Counted from the first letter of the stretch, positions 15,831 to 25,205 are shown. The stretch: DNA of 47,127 nt from an uncultured Spirochaetaceae bacterium (GCA_944389105.1 CALXLD010000027.1:1-47127), one strand, 5' to 3'. Numbers and translations: made by a program. Notes: generated by a model from the letters alone, not told the origin.

Positions 15831-16046
15831 TCAGTCCTTGTGACAATTTCCGCAACCACAGCTGCTGCTATGATCCGTACAGTAATAACCTGACCCATGA
15901 TAAACCACGGCAGGTGCTTCTGAGAATACTCTTTCAGCAGGGCTGTTGCAATCAGGACAGGTATCATGATCGCAATCTTCTGAAAATCCTTTTATGACCT
16001 CATAATCCTTTCCGCACTTCGTGCATTTATATTCATAAAGCGGCAT
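15831..16046 (-). CDS. FmdB-family zinc ribbon protein
   Basis: A 71-residue protein with the FmdB start M-P-L-Y-E-Y-K-C and two C-x2-C knuckles (C-T-K-C and C-P-D-C) that should bind one zinc, then a Cys/His-rich tail (C-G-C-G-N-C-H) that may bind a second metal. The family is widespread and proposed to be regulatory; function is unproven. The ATG overlaps the stop of the upstream lipoprotein gene (TGATG), with GGAGAAT as ribosome site. Confidence 0.85.
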   Translation of the reverse strand: MPLYEYKCTKCGKDYEVIKGFSEDCDHDTCPDCNSPAERVFSEAPAVVYHGSGYYCTDHSSSCGCGNCHKD

Positions 16047-16894
16047 CAATTCTCCTTCGTGAGCATAGCGCCCACATTATCATAAGAAAGCTCATAGCCA
16101 GAGATCGTCAGAACCGACCCCTCATATGTGAAGATACCTGAAAGCGCCCTAACGTCAAGACGCTCCCCGCTCCTTCTCACTTCCTGCACAAGAAGATTCC
16201 TCAGGAGAGTGCAGAGAGTTCTTGCGCTGTCCTCGCTATCCATCACCACAGTTCCATATAGGCGGAAGCAATCATCTCCATCTCCTAGGAGGAGAACAAG
16301 GCTATCTATCATAGCAATAGTTTCCTTTGGGATATCAAAGCCCAGATAAGGAAGCGTCACCGGCTTTTCGATATAAACAGCAGCAAGGGCACCGGTCATA
16401 GCTGAATAGATATCCGCACTCATGCTCATGGGAGCACGGAAAAATGAGGAATAAGCATCCAGGTAATCCCCTGAAGTGAAAAGGACAACTCCGTCTTCTG
16501 GAACACCGGCAGAAAGTCCGAGATCCCTGTTCACATAGTGCTTAGGCCCATCACCTCGTGCTCTGGTGAAATCAGGATTCCAGATCAGCAGAGTACCGAC
16601 TTCTGTTGACGAGAGAAGCCCATTTGCCGTACCTGAGAAATCCCAGCGGGAGACAGGAAGAGGATATTCATCCGACGATGGAGAGAGTTCAAGAGAAATC
16701 CTATCAAGACGTTCCAGAATCTCATTCTGAGGAAGAAGAGCGGAAGCTCCGCTCTCCTTCAGGCTCTGGATATCCAGAGTAACTACGGCCTTTCCATCCC
16801 CTCCCATACGTCCAAGCGCACTTATATCCTCACGCTCCGTATATACACAGGAGACAGCAAGGAAAACCGAGAGGATCAGGAGAAGCTTCTTCAT
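16046..16894 (-). CDS. Predicted lipoprotein of unknown function
   Basis: A 282-residue protein with a lipoprotein signal peptide: M-K-K, a hydrophobic stretch, and the lipobox A-V-S-C with Cys at about residue 16. The mature part, rich in Ser, Asp and Leu, has no family I recognise. It lies between ileS and fmdB, with a TGATG overlap at each end, so its translation is coupled to both. The start was set at ATG 16894; the in-frame GTG 3 bases upstream is less likely. Probably anchored in the inner or outer membrane of a spirochaete-like cell; the envelope location is inferred. Confidence 0.85.
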   Translation of the reverse strand: MKKLLLILSVFLAVSCVYTEREDISALGRMGGDGKAVVTLDIQSLKESGASALLPQNEILERLDRISLELSPSSDEYPLPVSRWDFSGTANGLLSSTEVGTLLIWNPDFTRARGDGPKHYVNRDLGLSAGVPEDGVVLFTSGDYLDAYSSFFRAPMSMSADIYSAMTGALAAVYIEKPVTLPYLGFDIPKETIAMIDSLVLLLGDGDDCFRLYGTVVMDSEDSARTLCTLLRNLLVQEVRRSGERLDVRALSGIFTYEGSVLTISGYELSYDNVGAMLTKEN

Positions 16895-19800
16895 CACGCC
16901 TTGACGACCTTGACAGAAACTGTCTCTTCCCCGATTTCCGTGCTATCGCCATCATTCTCAGCAACAGTGAGGGAATCAGAAAGAGTCTCCTCCTTGATAT
17001 ACTCGCCGAAAGCCTCAACGGCCTTTACGACAAGGCTGCCACCGGAAACTGTCAGATTGATATGATCAGCGACTTCAAAATCCTTCTCTTTTCTCTCGGT
17101 CTGAACAAAGCGGACGAGATCCCTTGCAATACCTTCAAGGAGAAGGCTTTCTGTTATCTCAGTATCATATCCTACAGTAATGGCACCTTCATTAAGCACC
17201 TTAACATGCTCTTTCTCGGCTCTCTGTACGACAAGATCTCCTTCTGTAAGCTCAATCTCTCCTGCAGAGTATTTTATGAGATATGCCTTGCCATCGAGAA
17301 TCGAGGCGATTTCCTCCGAAGACAGCTTCTGGATCTCTCCGGCAACTTCCTTCATGCTCTTTCCGAGTCTGGAACCAAGCACCTTGAAATTTGCTTTTGC
17401 AGAATAAGTGACTATCGAGGACTCATCGCTTCTGATGACAACATTCTTCACGTTCAGCTCTTCTGCGATAATAGCGGAATTTGCCTCAAGGATTGCCCTC
17501 TCTTCCTCTCCCCTGTCGACGATAAGGAACTCAGAAAGCGGCTGCCTGATCTTTATATTCGAGGAAGAACGGAGCGCACGGCCCATTGCAATGGTCTTCA
17601 TAGTAAGGCTCATTTCCTTCTCAAGCCTCTCATCCCTCTCTTCTGCGTTGTATACAGGGTAATCACAGAGATGGACAGATTCCGGCATATTCCCGTCAGC
17701 AAGATTGAGGTAGATCTCATCTGTGACGAAAGGTACAAAAGGAGCTGCAGTCTTAACGAATGTGAGCAGGACACGGTAGAGGGTATCATATGCCTCTTTC
17801 TTGTCACCATCATTCTCAGACTTCCAGAATCTTCTTCTTGATCTCCTGATATACCAGTTGTTCAGATCATCGATGAAAGCTGTAAGCGCAGAGCATGCTG
17901 CCTGCACATCATAGCTATCCATAGCCTCAGTGACTGTCTTAACAAGTCTGTTGAGGTCGGAGATTATCCATCTGTCAAGAGAATTGGAAAGCTTGTCATA
18001 AGGAGTCTCTGATGGCTCATACCCATCGATATTCGCGTATGTCACGAAGAATGAATATGCATTCCAGAGAGGAATCATAAGGCTCTTGAGGACATCCTTT
18101 ACGATCTCATCTGAGAATTTGAGATCATCTGCCTTGACCAGAGTGGAATCAATAAGCGCAAAACGCAGCGCATCAGCACCATACTTATTGATAATCTCCA
18201 TCGGATCCGTGAAATTGCGCTCACTCTTAGACATCTTCCTGCCATCAGCGGCAAGGACAATGCCGGATACTATACAGTTATAGAAAGCAGGCTTTCCAAA
18301 AAGTGCTGCAGCAAGAATTGTCAGCGAATAGAACCATCCACGTGTCTGATCAAGTCCTTCGTTGATGAAATCCGCAGGGAAGATAGACTGGAATCTCTCC
18401 TTGTTCTCAAACGGATAATGCTCCTGAGCATAAGGCATTGAACCTGATTCAAACCAGCAGTCAAGAACATCAGGGATTCTCCTCATGGTACCCTTTCCAT
18501 CCGGTGATGGCCATGTCAGCTCATCAACATACTGCTTGTGAAGATCCTCAACCTTCTTTCCGCACTTTTCCTCGAGCTCGGCAACAGATCCGATAACCTC
18601 AATATAATCAGAACCATCGCATTTCCATACAGGAATAGGATTGCCCCAGAACCTGTTGCGGCTGATAGCCCAGTCCCTTGCTCCTTCAAGCCACTTTCCG
18701 AAGCGGCCATACTTTATGTGGTCCGGGACCCATCTTATCTGGTCGTTGCATTCAAGCATCGTCTTCTTGATCTTCTGGATATCAACAAACCAGCAGCTCA
18801 TCGCACGATAAATCAAAGGCATATGAGTACGGTAGCAGAAAGGATAGGAATGGAGATAATTCTCCTTCTTCACGAGGAGCCCATGCTCTTTAAGCCATGC
18901 AATGACATCCTTATCAGCATCCTTTACGAACTTGCCCTTGAAATCCGGGACCTCATCCGTGAAGCGGCACTCAGCATCGATCGGGCAGACAACAGGGATA
19001 CCTGTTCCTTTAAGGACATTGTAGTCATCTTCACCAAAGCCTGGAGCAGTATGAACGATACCGCAGCCATCTTCTGTAGTGACATAGTCACCGCAGACAA
19101 CTACGAAAGCACCCTGCTTCTTCAGGTCGGCAAAATAAGGGAAGAGCGGCTCATATGTCCTGCCCTTGAGATCCTTACCCTTCATGCGGGAAACGATCTC
19201 GCAGCCTTCCCCATCCTTGTAGTACTTGCCTATAAGATTCTCCGCAAGATAATAGCAATCACCGGAATCCTTATCGAGGACCTTGACGTAATCGATATCC
19301 GGACCGACAGCGAGTGCGAGGTTTGAAGGTAGCGTCCATGGCGTTGTCGTCCATGCGAGGAAGTATGTATTCTCCTCCCCATCTGCCTTGAAGCGGACCG
19401 TTACTGCAGGATCAGTTACATCCTTATAGCCACCGAGACTGACTTCCATGTTCGAAAGCGGAGAAGCAAGCTGAGGCGAATATGGAAGGATATTATATCC
19501 TTCGTAGATAAGTCCCTTGTCATAAAGTGTCTTGAAGACCCACCATACGGACTCCATATAGTCCTTATCCATAGTACGGTAGCCGTGTTCAAAATCTACC
19601 CAGCGTCCCATTCTGGTAATGGTATGCTTCCACTCGTTTGTATATCTGAGAACAATTGAACGGCATGCCTCATTGAATTTCGCAACACCGTAGTCCATAA
19701 CCTGGAAGTATCCCTTGATACCAAGTGTCTTCTCCACCTCATTCTCGACAGGAAGGCCATGGCAGTCCCATCCAAAGCGCCTGATGACTCTCTTGCCCTT

Positions 19801-20025
19801 CATTGCCTGATAGCGAGGTACAGCATCCTTTATTGTTCCCGGAACGAAGTGACCGAAATGAGGAAGACCTGTTGCAAACGGAGGTCCATCGTAAAAGACA
19901 TACTCATTATCTGCAGGCCGCTGTTCAATCGACTTTCTGCAAATGTCATTCTCTTCCCAGAATTTCAGGATATCTTCTTCCATCTTAGGAAAATCAACTT
20001 TATTGTTTACAGGTTTGAACATCAT
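16894..20025 (-). CDS. ileS: Isoleucyl-tRNA synthetase, eukaryote-like type
   Basis: A 1043-residue class I synthetase. It has P-H-F-G-H (55-59), the G-W-D-C-H-G-L-P-V-E editing/insertion segment, W-T-T-T-P-W-T-L-P in the CP1 editing domain, and K-M-S-K-S near residue 597. The length, the F-A-T-G-L-P-H-F-G-H form and the C-terminal layout fit the eukaryote-like class of bacterial IleRS, which is typically resistant to mupirocin. TAGGAG precedes tandem ATG codons; I use the first. It is the first gene of the ileS-lipoprotein-fmdB-trpS run and is divergent from cca. Confidence 0.96.
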   Translation of the reverse strand: MMFKPVNNKVDFPKMEEDILKFWEENDICRKSIEQRPADNEYVFYDGPPFATGLPHFGHFVPGTIKDAVPRYQAMKGKRVIRRFGWDCHGLPVENEVEKTLGIKGYFQVMDYGVAKFNEACRSIVLRYTNEWKHTITRMGRWVDFEHGYRTMDKDYMESVWWVFKTLYDKGLIYEGYNILPYSPQLASPLSNMEVSLGGYKDVTDPAVTVRFKADGEENTYFLAWTTTPWTLPSNLALAVGPDIDYVKVLDKDSGDCYYLAENLIGKYYKDGEGCEIVSRMKGKDLKGRTYEPLFPYFADLKKQGAFVVVCGDYVTTEDGCGIVHTAPGFGEDDYNVLKGTGIPVVCPIDAECRFTDEVPDFKGKFVKDADKDVIAWLKEHGLLVKKENYLHSYPFCYRTHMPLIYRAMSCWFVDIQKIKKTMLECNDQIRWVPDHIKYGRFGKWLEGARDWAISRNRFWGNPIPVWKCDGSDYIEVIGSVAELEEKCGKKVEDLHKQYVDELTWPSPDGKGTMRRIPDVLDCWFESGSMPYAQEHYPFENKERFQSIFPADFINEGLDQTRGWFYSLTILAAALFGKPAFYNCIVSGIVLAADGRKMSKSERNFTDPMEIINKYGADALRFALIDSTLVKADDLKFSDEIVKDVLKSLMIPLWNAYSFFVTYANIDGYEPSETPYDKLSNSLDRWIISDLNRLVKTVTEAMDSYDVQAACSALTAFIDDLNNWYIRRSRRRFWKSENDGDKKEAYDTLYRVLLTFVKTAAPFVPFVTDEIYLNLADGNMPESVHLCDYPVYNAEERDERLEKEMSLTMKTIAMGRALRSSSNIKIRQPLSEFLIVDRGEEERAILEANSAIIAEELNVKNVVIRSDESSIVTYSAKANFKVLGSRLGKSMKEVAGEIQKLSSEEIASILDGKAYLIKYSAGEIELTEGDLVVQRAEKEHVKVLNEGAITVGYDTEITESLLLEGIARDLVRFVQTERKEKDFEVADHINLTVSGGSLVVKAVEAFGEYIKEETLSDSLTVAENDGDSTEIGEETVSVKVVKA

Positions 20026-20094
20026 TATTCTCCTACCGGCATAATATACAGAAAAGACACCTTCCCATTCAAGCTTCTCTGCATCTGCCTATTC

Positions 20095-20110
20095 TGCTAT
20101 TCTTCATTAT
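20095..20110 (+). promoter_or_regulatory. Extended -10 promoter, probable leaderless start of cca
   Basis: TGC-TATTCT (TG 20095-20096, hexamer 20098-20103) ends 7 bases before the ATG at 20111. No Shine-Dalgarno sequence is present. Confidence 0.55.
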
Positions 20111-21466
20111 ATGCGGATGAAGATTTCTAAGGAAATTTCAGAACTTGCCTCGGTTTTCAGTAAAGCGGGCTTCTCACTCTATCTTGTCGGAGGTGCTGTA
20201 CGGGATTTCATGCTCGGCAAGGAGAACAATGACTATGATTTCACGACCGATGCTGAACCTGAGGAGGTAAAGAAGCTCTTCAGAAGAACAATCGATACAG
20301 GAATAAAGCATGGAACGGTAACGGTAATCTTTCATGGTGTTCATTACGAGATAACCACATTCCGCACAGAAGGCAGATACAGCGATTCAAGGCATCCCGA
20401 GAGCGTTGTGTTCGTAAAATCACTCGAAGAGGATCTGAAAAGAAGGGATTTCACGATAAATGCCTTTGCAGCATCCCTCCCCGATGGGAATATCCTGGAT
20501 TTCCATGGCGGGATGAAGGATCTAAGGAAAAAGACTATCAGGGCAATAGGAAACCCGGAAGAAAGATTCTCGGAAGATGCGCTGAGGATGATGAGAGCGG
20601 CACGCTTCTCGTCACAGCTTGGCTTCAGAATCGAGAAAGAGACACTATCTGCAATGAAAGAGCTCAGCGGTACGATAGTACGGATCTCCGCTGAAAGAAT
20701 CAAAGATGAACTCTGGAAAATAATAACAAGCAGGAACCCAAGGCTCGGTCTTGAAGCCATGAGGACAACAGGTCTGATGGACTGCATCCTTCCCGAGCTG
20801 TCCGGGACATATGGCTTTGAGCAGGGAGGAATGCACAGGGAAACGCTGTACGAGCACCTTCTTCTTGCTCTGGAGTATGCAGCAGAACATGATTATCCTG
20901 CTGCAGTCAGGCTGGCAGCCCTCTTTCACGATATAGGGAAAAAGGAGACGAGGGAGAAAGGCGAAGACAGGGAATGGACATTCTATGGCCATGATAAAGT
21001 CTCTGCCAGAATGACTGACAGGATATTCAGACGCCTCAAGACATCGAATGAGGAAAGAGAAAAAGTCTGTCATCTGATAGAGAACCACATGTTCTCCTAC
21101 ACTCCTGACTGGACGGACAGCGCTGTGAGAAGATTCATAAACAGGATCGGAATCGACAATATCAATGATCTTTTCTTCCTGCGCATTGCTGACATGTCAG
21201 CAACAGTGGGGGCAAGGCCGGTTCCAGATAATCTCCTTGCATTCGCAGACAGGATAAACGCAGAACTCGAGCATGAGAATGCACTGACGATGAAGGATCT
21301 CAGGATAAACGGAGAAAAGCTCATGAAGCTAGGTATAAAACCAGGCCCCATGATGGGCAGGATACTGAAGACCTTGCTTGATGAGGTAATCGAGGAACCA
21401 GCGCTGAACAATCAGGAGTATCTGGAGAAAAGGGCAATCATCCTCTCTCAAGACCAAGAGCAATGA
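20111..21466 (+). CDS. cca: CCA tRNA nucleotidyltransferase
   Basis: A 451-residue class II nucleotidyltransferase that adds or repairs the 3' CCA of tRNAs. It shows L-V-G-G-A-V-R-D (about 24-31), the D-Y-D-F-T-T-D metal-binding motif (about 41-47), R-R-D-F-T-I-N-A (about 112-119), A-L-R-M-M-R-A-A-R-F (about 157-166), and a C-terminal HD domain (L-F-H-D-I-G-K-K near 271-278), as in longer bacterial forms with phosphohydrolase activity. The tRNA at 121-193 lacks an encoded CCA, so the enzyme is needed for maturation, not only repair. A second ATG two codons in is possible. The 3' end overlaps the convergent rnc gene by 29 bases. Confidence 0.95.
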   Translation: MRMKISKEISELASVFSKAGFSLYLVGGAVRDFMLGKENNDYDFTTDAEPEEVKKLFRRTIDTGIKHGTVTVIFHGVHYEITTFRTEGRYSDSRHPESVVFVKSLEEDLKRRDFTINAFAASLPDGNILDFHGGMKDLRKKTIRAIGNPEERFSEDALRMMRAARFSSQLGFRIEKETLSAMKELSGTIVRISAERIKDELWKIITSRNPRLGLEAMRTTGLMDCILPELSGTYGFEQGGMHRETLYEHLLLALEYAAEHDYPAAVRLAALFHDIGKKETREKGEDREWTFYGHDKVSARMTDRIFRRLKTSNEEREKVCHLIENHMFSYTPDWTDSAVRRFINRIGIDNINDLFFLRIADMSATVGARPVPDNLLAFADRINAELEHENALTMKDLRINGEKLMKLGIKPGPMMGRILKTLLDEVIEEPALNNQEYLEKRAIILSQDQEQ

Positions 21467-22181
21467 GCGCCATCCTGGCAGCTGCCTGCTCTGCAGCCTT
21501 CTTATTCTTCCCTTCTCCAGGTCCGAAGACCTTTGTTCCCATCTCGACATTGACACGGAAAGTCTGGGCATGATCCGGGCCGGTCTGTGAGACTATCACA
21601 TAGCGTGGAACCTTTCCCCTCCGCTTCTGCAGGTACTCCTGAAGCTCTGTCTTGTAATCCTTGTAGCTGAGCTTGTTCTCAAGCATTTTCTCCACCTGAT
21701 CAGGAATGAAGGAAAGGACAAAGCGCCGTGCAGTGTCCAGCCCCTGATCAAGATAGAGTGCGGCAATGACTGCCTCAAGCGCATCGGCAAGGATTGCTTT
21801 CTTCATCGTACCTTTCTGGCTTCTTTCGCCCCTCCCCACGAGAATATATCTGTCAAAATGATACGACAGAGCTATCTCTGAAAGGCTCTCCTCTGAGACC
21901 ACTACGGCCTTTATCTTGGAGAACTCCCCCTCGTGGAATCGGGTGAATGAAGAAAAAAGATATTCAGCTGTTATCATGCCAAGGATGCTGTCGCCAAGAA
22001 ACTCCAGCCTCTCGTTATTATCTACCTCACCTCGGCATTCATTTGCATAGGAGGTGTGGGTGAATGCAAGATTCAGGAGCTTGTACTCATCGAACTTCAG
22101 TCCCAGGCTTTCAGTAAAAGAAAAAAGCTCCCCTTTTCTCTCTTCGGAGAGTGCGGGAGCCTTATCAAGGTAGGAAATCAA
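21438..22181 (-). CDS. rnc: Ribonuclease III
   Basis: A 247-residue double-stranded-RNA endonuclease. The signature N-E-R-L-E-F-L-G-D-S is at residues 56-65, a second acidic cluster A-D-A-L-E-A-V near 133-139, and a dsRNA-binding domain occupies about 175-245. It matures rRNA and cleaves structured mRNAs. The frame starts with TTG at 22181, only one base after the acpP stop; no closer ATG fits the family start, so translation is probably coupled to acpP. The rpmF-acpP-rnc order is a common bacterial cluster. Confidence 0.95.
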   Translation of the reverse strand: MISYLDKAPALSEERKGELFSFTESLGLKFDEYKLLNLAFTHTSYANECRGEVDNNERLEFLGDSILGMITAEYLFSSFTRFHEGEFSKIKAVVVSEESLSEIALSYHFDRYILVGRGERSQKGTMKKAILADALEAVIAALYLDQGLDTARRFVLSFIPDQVEKMLENKLSYKDYKTELQEYLQKRRGKVPRYVIVSQTGPDHAQTFRVNVEMGTKVFGPGEGKNKKAAEQAAARMALIALGLERG

Positions 22182-22182
22182 T

Positions 22183-22425
22183 TTACTTCAGTTCCTTGGC
22201 GAGATAGCGGACAGCATCTCCTACTGTCTCGAATTCATTCGCCATATCATCGGAGATTGTGATTCCAGTCTCCTCTTCGATAGCATATACAAGCTCATAT
22301 GTATCAAGACTATCTGCTCCGAGATCCTTGCGGAAATTTGCATCCATTGTAATCTTTGCAGGATCGATATTGAGCTTTTCAACAACAAGAGCCTTTACTT
22401 TATCGAATACTTCACTCTCTGTCAT
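22183..22425 (-). CDS. acpP: Acyl carrier protein
   Basis: An 80-residue acidic protein with the D-S-L motif; Ser39 is the 4'-phosphopantetheine attachment site. It shuttles acyl groups in fatty-acid synthesis. It lies 3 bases after rpmF on the same strand, and rnc follows immediately. Confidence 0.97.
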   Translation of the reverse strand: MTESEVFDKVKALVVEKLNIDPAKITMDANFRKDLGADSLDTYELVYAIEEETGITISDDMANEFETVGDAVRYLAKELK

Positions 22426-22428
22426 AGA

Positions 22429-22614
22429 TTACTCCTCGTCTTTTACGACAACAGGCTTACCTGCATAGTAGCCACACTTCGGGCATACGCGATGCGAAGG
22501 AATAAGATTTCCACATGTCTGGCACTCTGAGAGAGTCGGTGCCGAGAGCTTCATGTTTGCAGCTTTCCTGGATGCTGCCTTAGACTTGGATGTTTTATAC
22601 TTAGGCGTTGCCAT
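22429..22614 (-). CDS. rpmF: Ribosomal protein L32
   Basis: A 61-residue basic protein with the L32 start M-A-T-P-K and four zinc-binding cysteines (31, 34, 44, 47). GAGAGGTGAG precedes the ATG. It is the first gene of the rpmF-acpP-rnc run, and its leader contains an imperfect hairpin. Confidence 0.97.
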   Translation of the reverse strand: MATPKYKTSKSKAASRKAANMKLSAPTLSECQTCGNLIPSHRVCPKCGYYAGKPVVVKDEE

Positions 22615-22630
22615 TTCTCACCTCTCTATT

Positions 22631-22658
22631 CTGTAATACCATCCGTCGATGGTAACAG
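22631..22658 (-). promoter_or_regulatory. Hairpin in the rpmF leader
   Basis: On the minus strand CTGTTACCATC pairs with GATGGTA and ACAG across a GACG loop, with a 2-base bulge, ending just upstream of the rpmF ribosome site. It could be an autoregulatory or stabilising structure. No U-run follows, so it is not an intrinsic terminator. Confidence 0.4.
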
Positions 22659-22772
22659 AAGAGCCTATTACCGTCAATATCGGACAACTCTAGAAAATAT
22701 ATGGAACAAAAGCGCCTCAGTCAAGTGGGGAGGAGCTGCGAAGAAAGCTCTTCTGCCATTATCCTCCAATTA

Positions 22773-22801
22773 TTGCAACCTTCATAGATGAAAGCTATAT
22801 T
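22773..22801 (+). promoter_or_regulatory. Promoter of the cyclophilin-like/AKR pair
   Basis: TTGCAA (22773-22778) and TATATT (22796-22801) are exactly 17 bases apart. The transcript would start around 22808, just before the strong GGAAGGAGG ribosome site. Confidence 0.6.
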
Positions 22802-22822
22802 CTCTCTGGAAGGAGGAGAACC

Positions 22823-23170
22823 ATGGATATCAAAGTAATTGTCAACGGAACCGAATTCATCGCAGAACTTTTCGATAACAGGACATCTGAAGAGTTCAGG
22901 AAGCTGCTTCCCCTCAGATTTGAGATGGAAGAGCTTAATGGAAATGAGAAATGCCGCTACCTTTCAAAAAAGCTTCCTGCAGACAGTGAAAATGTAGAGA
23001 GCATCGAAGCCGGAGATATAATGCTCTTCGGTTCATCATGCCTTGTTCTTTTCTATAAATCCTTCAATACAACCTACAGCTATACAAGAATCGGAAAGAT
23101 CAGGGATGCAGAAGGGCTGGAAAAGGCCGCAGGCAAATGGGATGCGGAAATCGCATTCATGGAGATCTGA
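22823..23170 (+). CDS. Cyclophilin-like fold protein
   Basis: A 115-residue protein of the small cyclophilin-like (TM1367-type) family, recognised from the start (strand with N-G-T-E-F-x-A-E-L-F-D-N), the conserved central E-A-G-D-I-M-L-F segment (about 71-78) and the closing Y-T-R-I-G-K-I (about 94-100). Prolyl isomerase activity is not established for this group. GGAAGGAGG lies 6 bases before the ATG. Its stop is directly followed by the ATG of the aldo/keto reductase gene, so the two are co-translated. Confidence 0.8.
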   Translation: MDIKVIVNGTEFIAELFDNRTSEEFRKLLPLRFEMEELNGNEKCRYLSKKLPADSENVESIEAGDIMLFGSSCLVLFYKSFNTTYSYTRIGKIRDAEGLEKAAGKWDAEIAFMEI

Positions 23171-24265
23171 ATGGAATACAGGCGCCTCCCCCACGGGAAT
23201 GAAATGATAGGTGTCATCGGTCTTGGCAGCGCTTCTATTGGAACGGCCAGGATCGATACTGCAGCAAAAACCGTTGAAGCCGCTTTCAAAGGCGGCATAA
23301 ACTACTTCGATCTCGCCTCAAGCGGACCAAATGCATTTTATGCATGCGGAGAAGTCTTGAAGGATGTAAGAGAAAAGATTCATTACCAGATACATTTCGG
23401 AGCAGATTACTCCGAAGGAAAATATGGCTGGACAACAGATCCTGATACAATCAGGAAATCAGTCGAATGGCAGCTTGACACCCTTTCAACCGATTATATC
23501 GATTTCGGCTTCATTCACTGCATTGATGAGGAAAAAGACCTCCATACCATGGAAGAGAATGGAATAATCCCTCTCATAGTGAAGCTGAAAAAGGAAGGAA
23601 TCATACACCACATAGGGCTGTCAACACATACCCCTTCCATTGCAGAGAGAATCCTTGATATGGATATCATCGACATGCTGATGTTCTCCATAAACCCCTG
23701 CTATGACTACACAAAAGGCGAATTCGGCATCGGAACGAATTCTGAAAGGATGAATCTCTACAGAAGATGCGAGAAAGAAGGAGTCGGAATCTCTGTTATG
23801 AAAGCATTTGCAGGAGGCCAGCTTCTTGATGCAAAACTCTCTCCTTTCGGCAAAGCCCTGACAAAGAACCAGCTCATCCAATATGCACTGGACAGGCCGG
23901 GTGTGATAACAGTACTTCCAGGAGCAGCAAGTCCCGAAGAAGTGAATGAAGTACTCAGTTTTTTCGATTCAGAAGAAACCGAGAAAGATTACTCAGAAAT
24001 AGGACAGTTCAAAGCAGATGATGCAAAAGGACGCTGCGTCTACTGCAACCACTGCCAGCCCTGCCCTGCCAGGCTGGATATAGCCCTGATCAACAAGTAC
24101 TATGATCTGGCTAAAGCGGGGGATGAGCTTGCAAAAGAGCACTACATCTCACTCGGCAGACACGCCTCAGAGTGTCTTGGATGCGGACACTGCAGCGCAA
24201 GATGCCCGTTTGAAGTGAATCAGTACCAGAGGATGATGGAGATAGCTGAGTACTTCGGAATATAG
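23171..24265 (+). CDS. Aldo/keto reductase with C-terminal 4Fe-4S domain
   Basis: A 364-residue protein. Residues 1-260 form the aldo/keto reductase barrel (G-L-G-S-A-S, D-L-A-S near 48-51, tetrad Tyr near 56, F-I-H). At the position where most family members have the catalytic Lys there appears to be His (Q-I-H-F-G, about residues 76-80), which I recall in the ferredoxin-fused branch. Two cysteine groups follow: C-x2-C-x2-C-x2-C near 287 and C-x2-C-x2-C-x3-C-P near 334, enough for two 4Fe-4S clusters. It is probably a redox enzyme of anaerobes using an unknown carbonyl substrate. It starts immediately after the cyclophilin-like gene and ends at a strong terminator. Confidence 0.88.
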   Translation: MEYRRLPHGNEMIGVIGLGSASIGTARIDTAAKTVEAAFKGGINYFDLASSGPNAFYACGEVLKDVREKIHYQIHFGADYSEGKYGWTTDPDTIRKSVEWQLDTLSTDYIDFGFIHCIDEEKDLHTMEENGIIPLIVKLKKEGIIHHIGLSTHTPSIAERILDMDIIDMLMFSINPCYDYTKGEFGIGTNSERMNLYRRCEKEGVGISVMKAFAGGQLLDAKLSPFGKALTKNQLIQYALDRPGVITVLPGAASPEEVNEVLSFFDSEETEKDYSEIGQFKADDAKGRCVYCNHCQPCPARLDIALINKYYDLAKAGDELAKEHYISLGRHASECLGCGHCSARCPFEVNQYQRMMEIAEYFGI

Positions 24266-24273
24266 TCAGCAAG

Positions 24274-24308
24274 AAATCCGGATCGTCAATGACCCGGATT
24301 TCCTTTTT
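24274..24308 (+). terminator. Terminator after the aldo/keto reductase gene
   Basis: A perfect 8-bp stem AAATCCGG/CCGGATTT (24274-24281 with 24294-24301) is followed by CCTTTTTT on the plus strand, 8 bases past the stop codon. Confidence 0.88.
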
Positions 24309-24311
24309 TGT

Positions 24312-25046
24312 TCATCTCCAGAAAGACCTGAGTTCCCTGCTTACAGAAACGACATCCCCATTTCCGGCAATGTCTATTTCATATCTGTAATCACCAACCA
24401 TTGCCTCAGCTTCATACCAGTAGCGGCCATCATCCCAGTCTTCCCATACCGAAAGGCGTTCTGCATTATCGCCAAGTGCACCGGAGGCAATGGCTTCAGC
24501 TTCTGATTCGGAAAGACGTGCCTCTCTATCTCCGCCTACTCTGCCCCTCTTTTCCCAGGATGCACTGATGATAGCCCCATCTGCTGCATTTATGTCATAG
24601 TCATATTCATTGTCAGCTGTCACGAAGCTGATTTCATAGACAACTCTGCCATCGTCACGATCTGTCTCATTCCTGAAACGTGATACATCTTCTCTGGAAA
24701 GTCCTGCATCAGACAAAGCGATGCGCTCAGCTTCTGCCCTGTCGATGGAGTCCGATGAAGCAGCTCTGCCCCTTATCTCCTCGAAATCAAAGCCTATGAT
24801 CTTCCCGCTTTCTCCATCAATCTCATACTCCCACTTGCCCTCATCAGAACGGAATTCAACATCATAGTAGGAACGGCCATCATCTCTGTCCCTATGGGAA
24901 TTCAGCCAGGAAGCCTCTTCCCTGGAAAGCCCTGCATCAGAAAGCGCTATATTAACTGCATCCTCCTCTGTGACAGCAGCGAATGCCATGCCAGCTGAAA
25001 CGAGCAGCGCAGATACCAGTGTTATTCTTCTTACCATTTTCTTCAT
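24312..25046 (-). CDS. Secreted protein with three PepSY-like repeats
   Basis: A 244-residue protein with a signal peptide (M-K-K-M-V-R-R, hydrophobic core, A-F-A-A cleavage near residue 22). The mature part has three tandem PepSY-type units of about 75 residues. The first two share A-L-S-D-A-G-L-S-R-E near 32-41 and 112-121, each followed by R-D-D-G-R and a Y-E/D-Y-x-I strand; the third begins at S-E-A-E-A-I-A. PepSY domains occur in inhibitory and sensing proteins of the envelope. No protease is adjacent, so the role is unknown. Start chosen at 25046 because GGAGGAA lies 7 bases upstream; upstream in-frame codons lack a site. Confidence 0.85.
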   Translation of the reverse strand: MKKMVRRITLVSALLVSAGMAFAAVTEEDAVNIALSDAGLSREEASWLNSHRDRDDGRSYYDVEFRSDEGKWEYEIDGESGKIIGFDFEEIRGRAASSDSIDRAEAERIALSDAGLSREDVSRFRNETDRDDGRVVYEISFVTADNEYDYDINAADGAIISASWEKRGRVGGDREARLSESEAEAIASGALGDNAERLSVWEDWDDGRYWYEAEAMVGDYRYEIDIAGNGDVVSVSRELRSFWR

Positions 25047-25205
25047 TTTGTTTCCTCCATGACCCAATAATAAGATATAAACATTAAAGAAAAATGAGAA
25101 TCTGAAAAATAATTGCGGCATCAGAAGATGCTGGTAGCGGTGAAAACCAGTCTGATGTGACTAAGCGCATGTTAAGTACGTTGGCCGCCGCGAAGCCTCA
25201 AGGGG

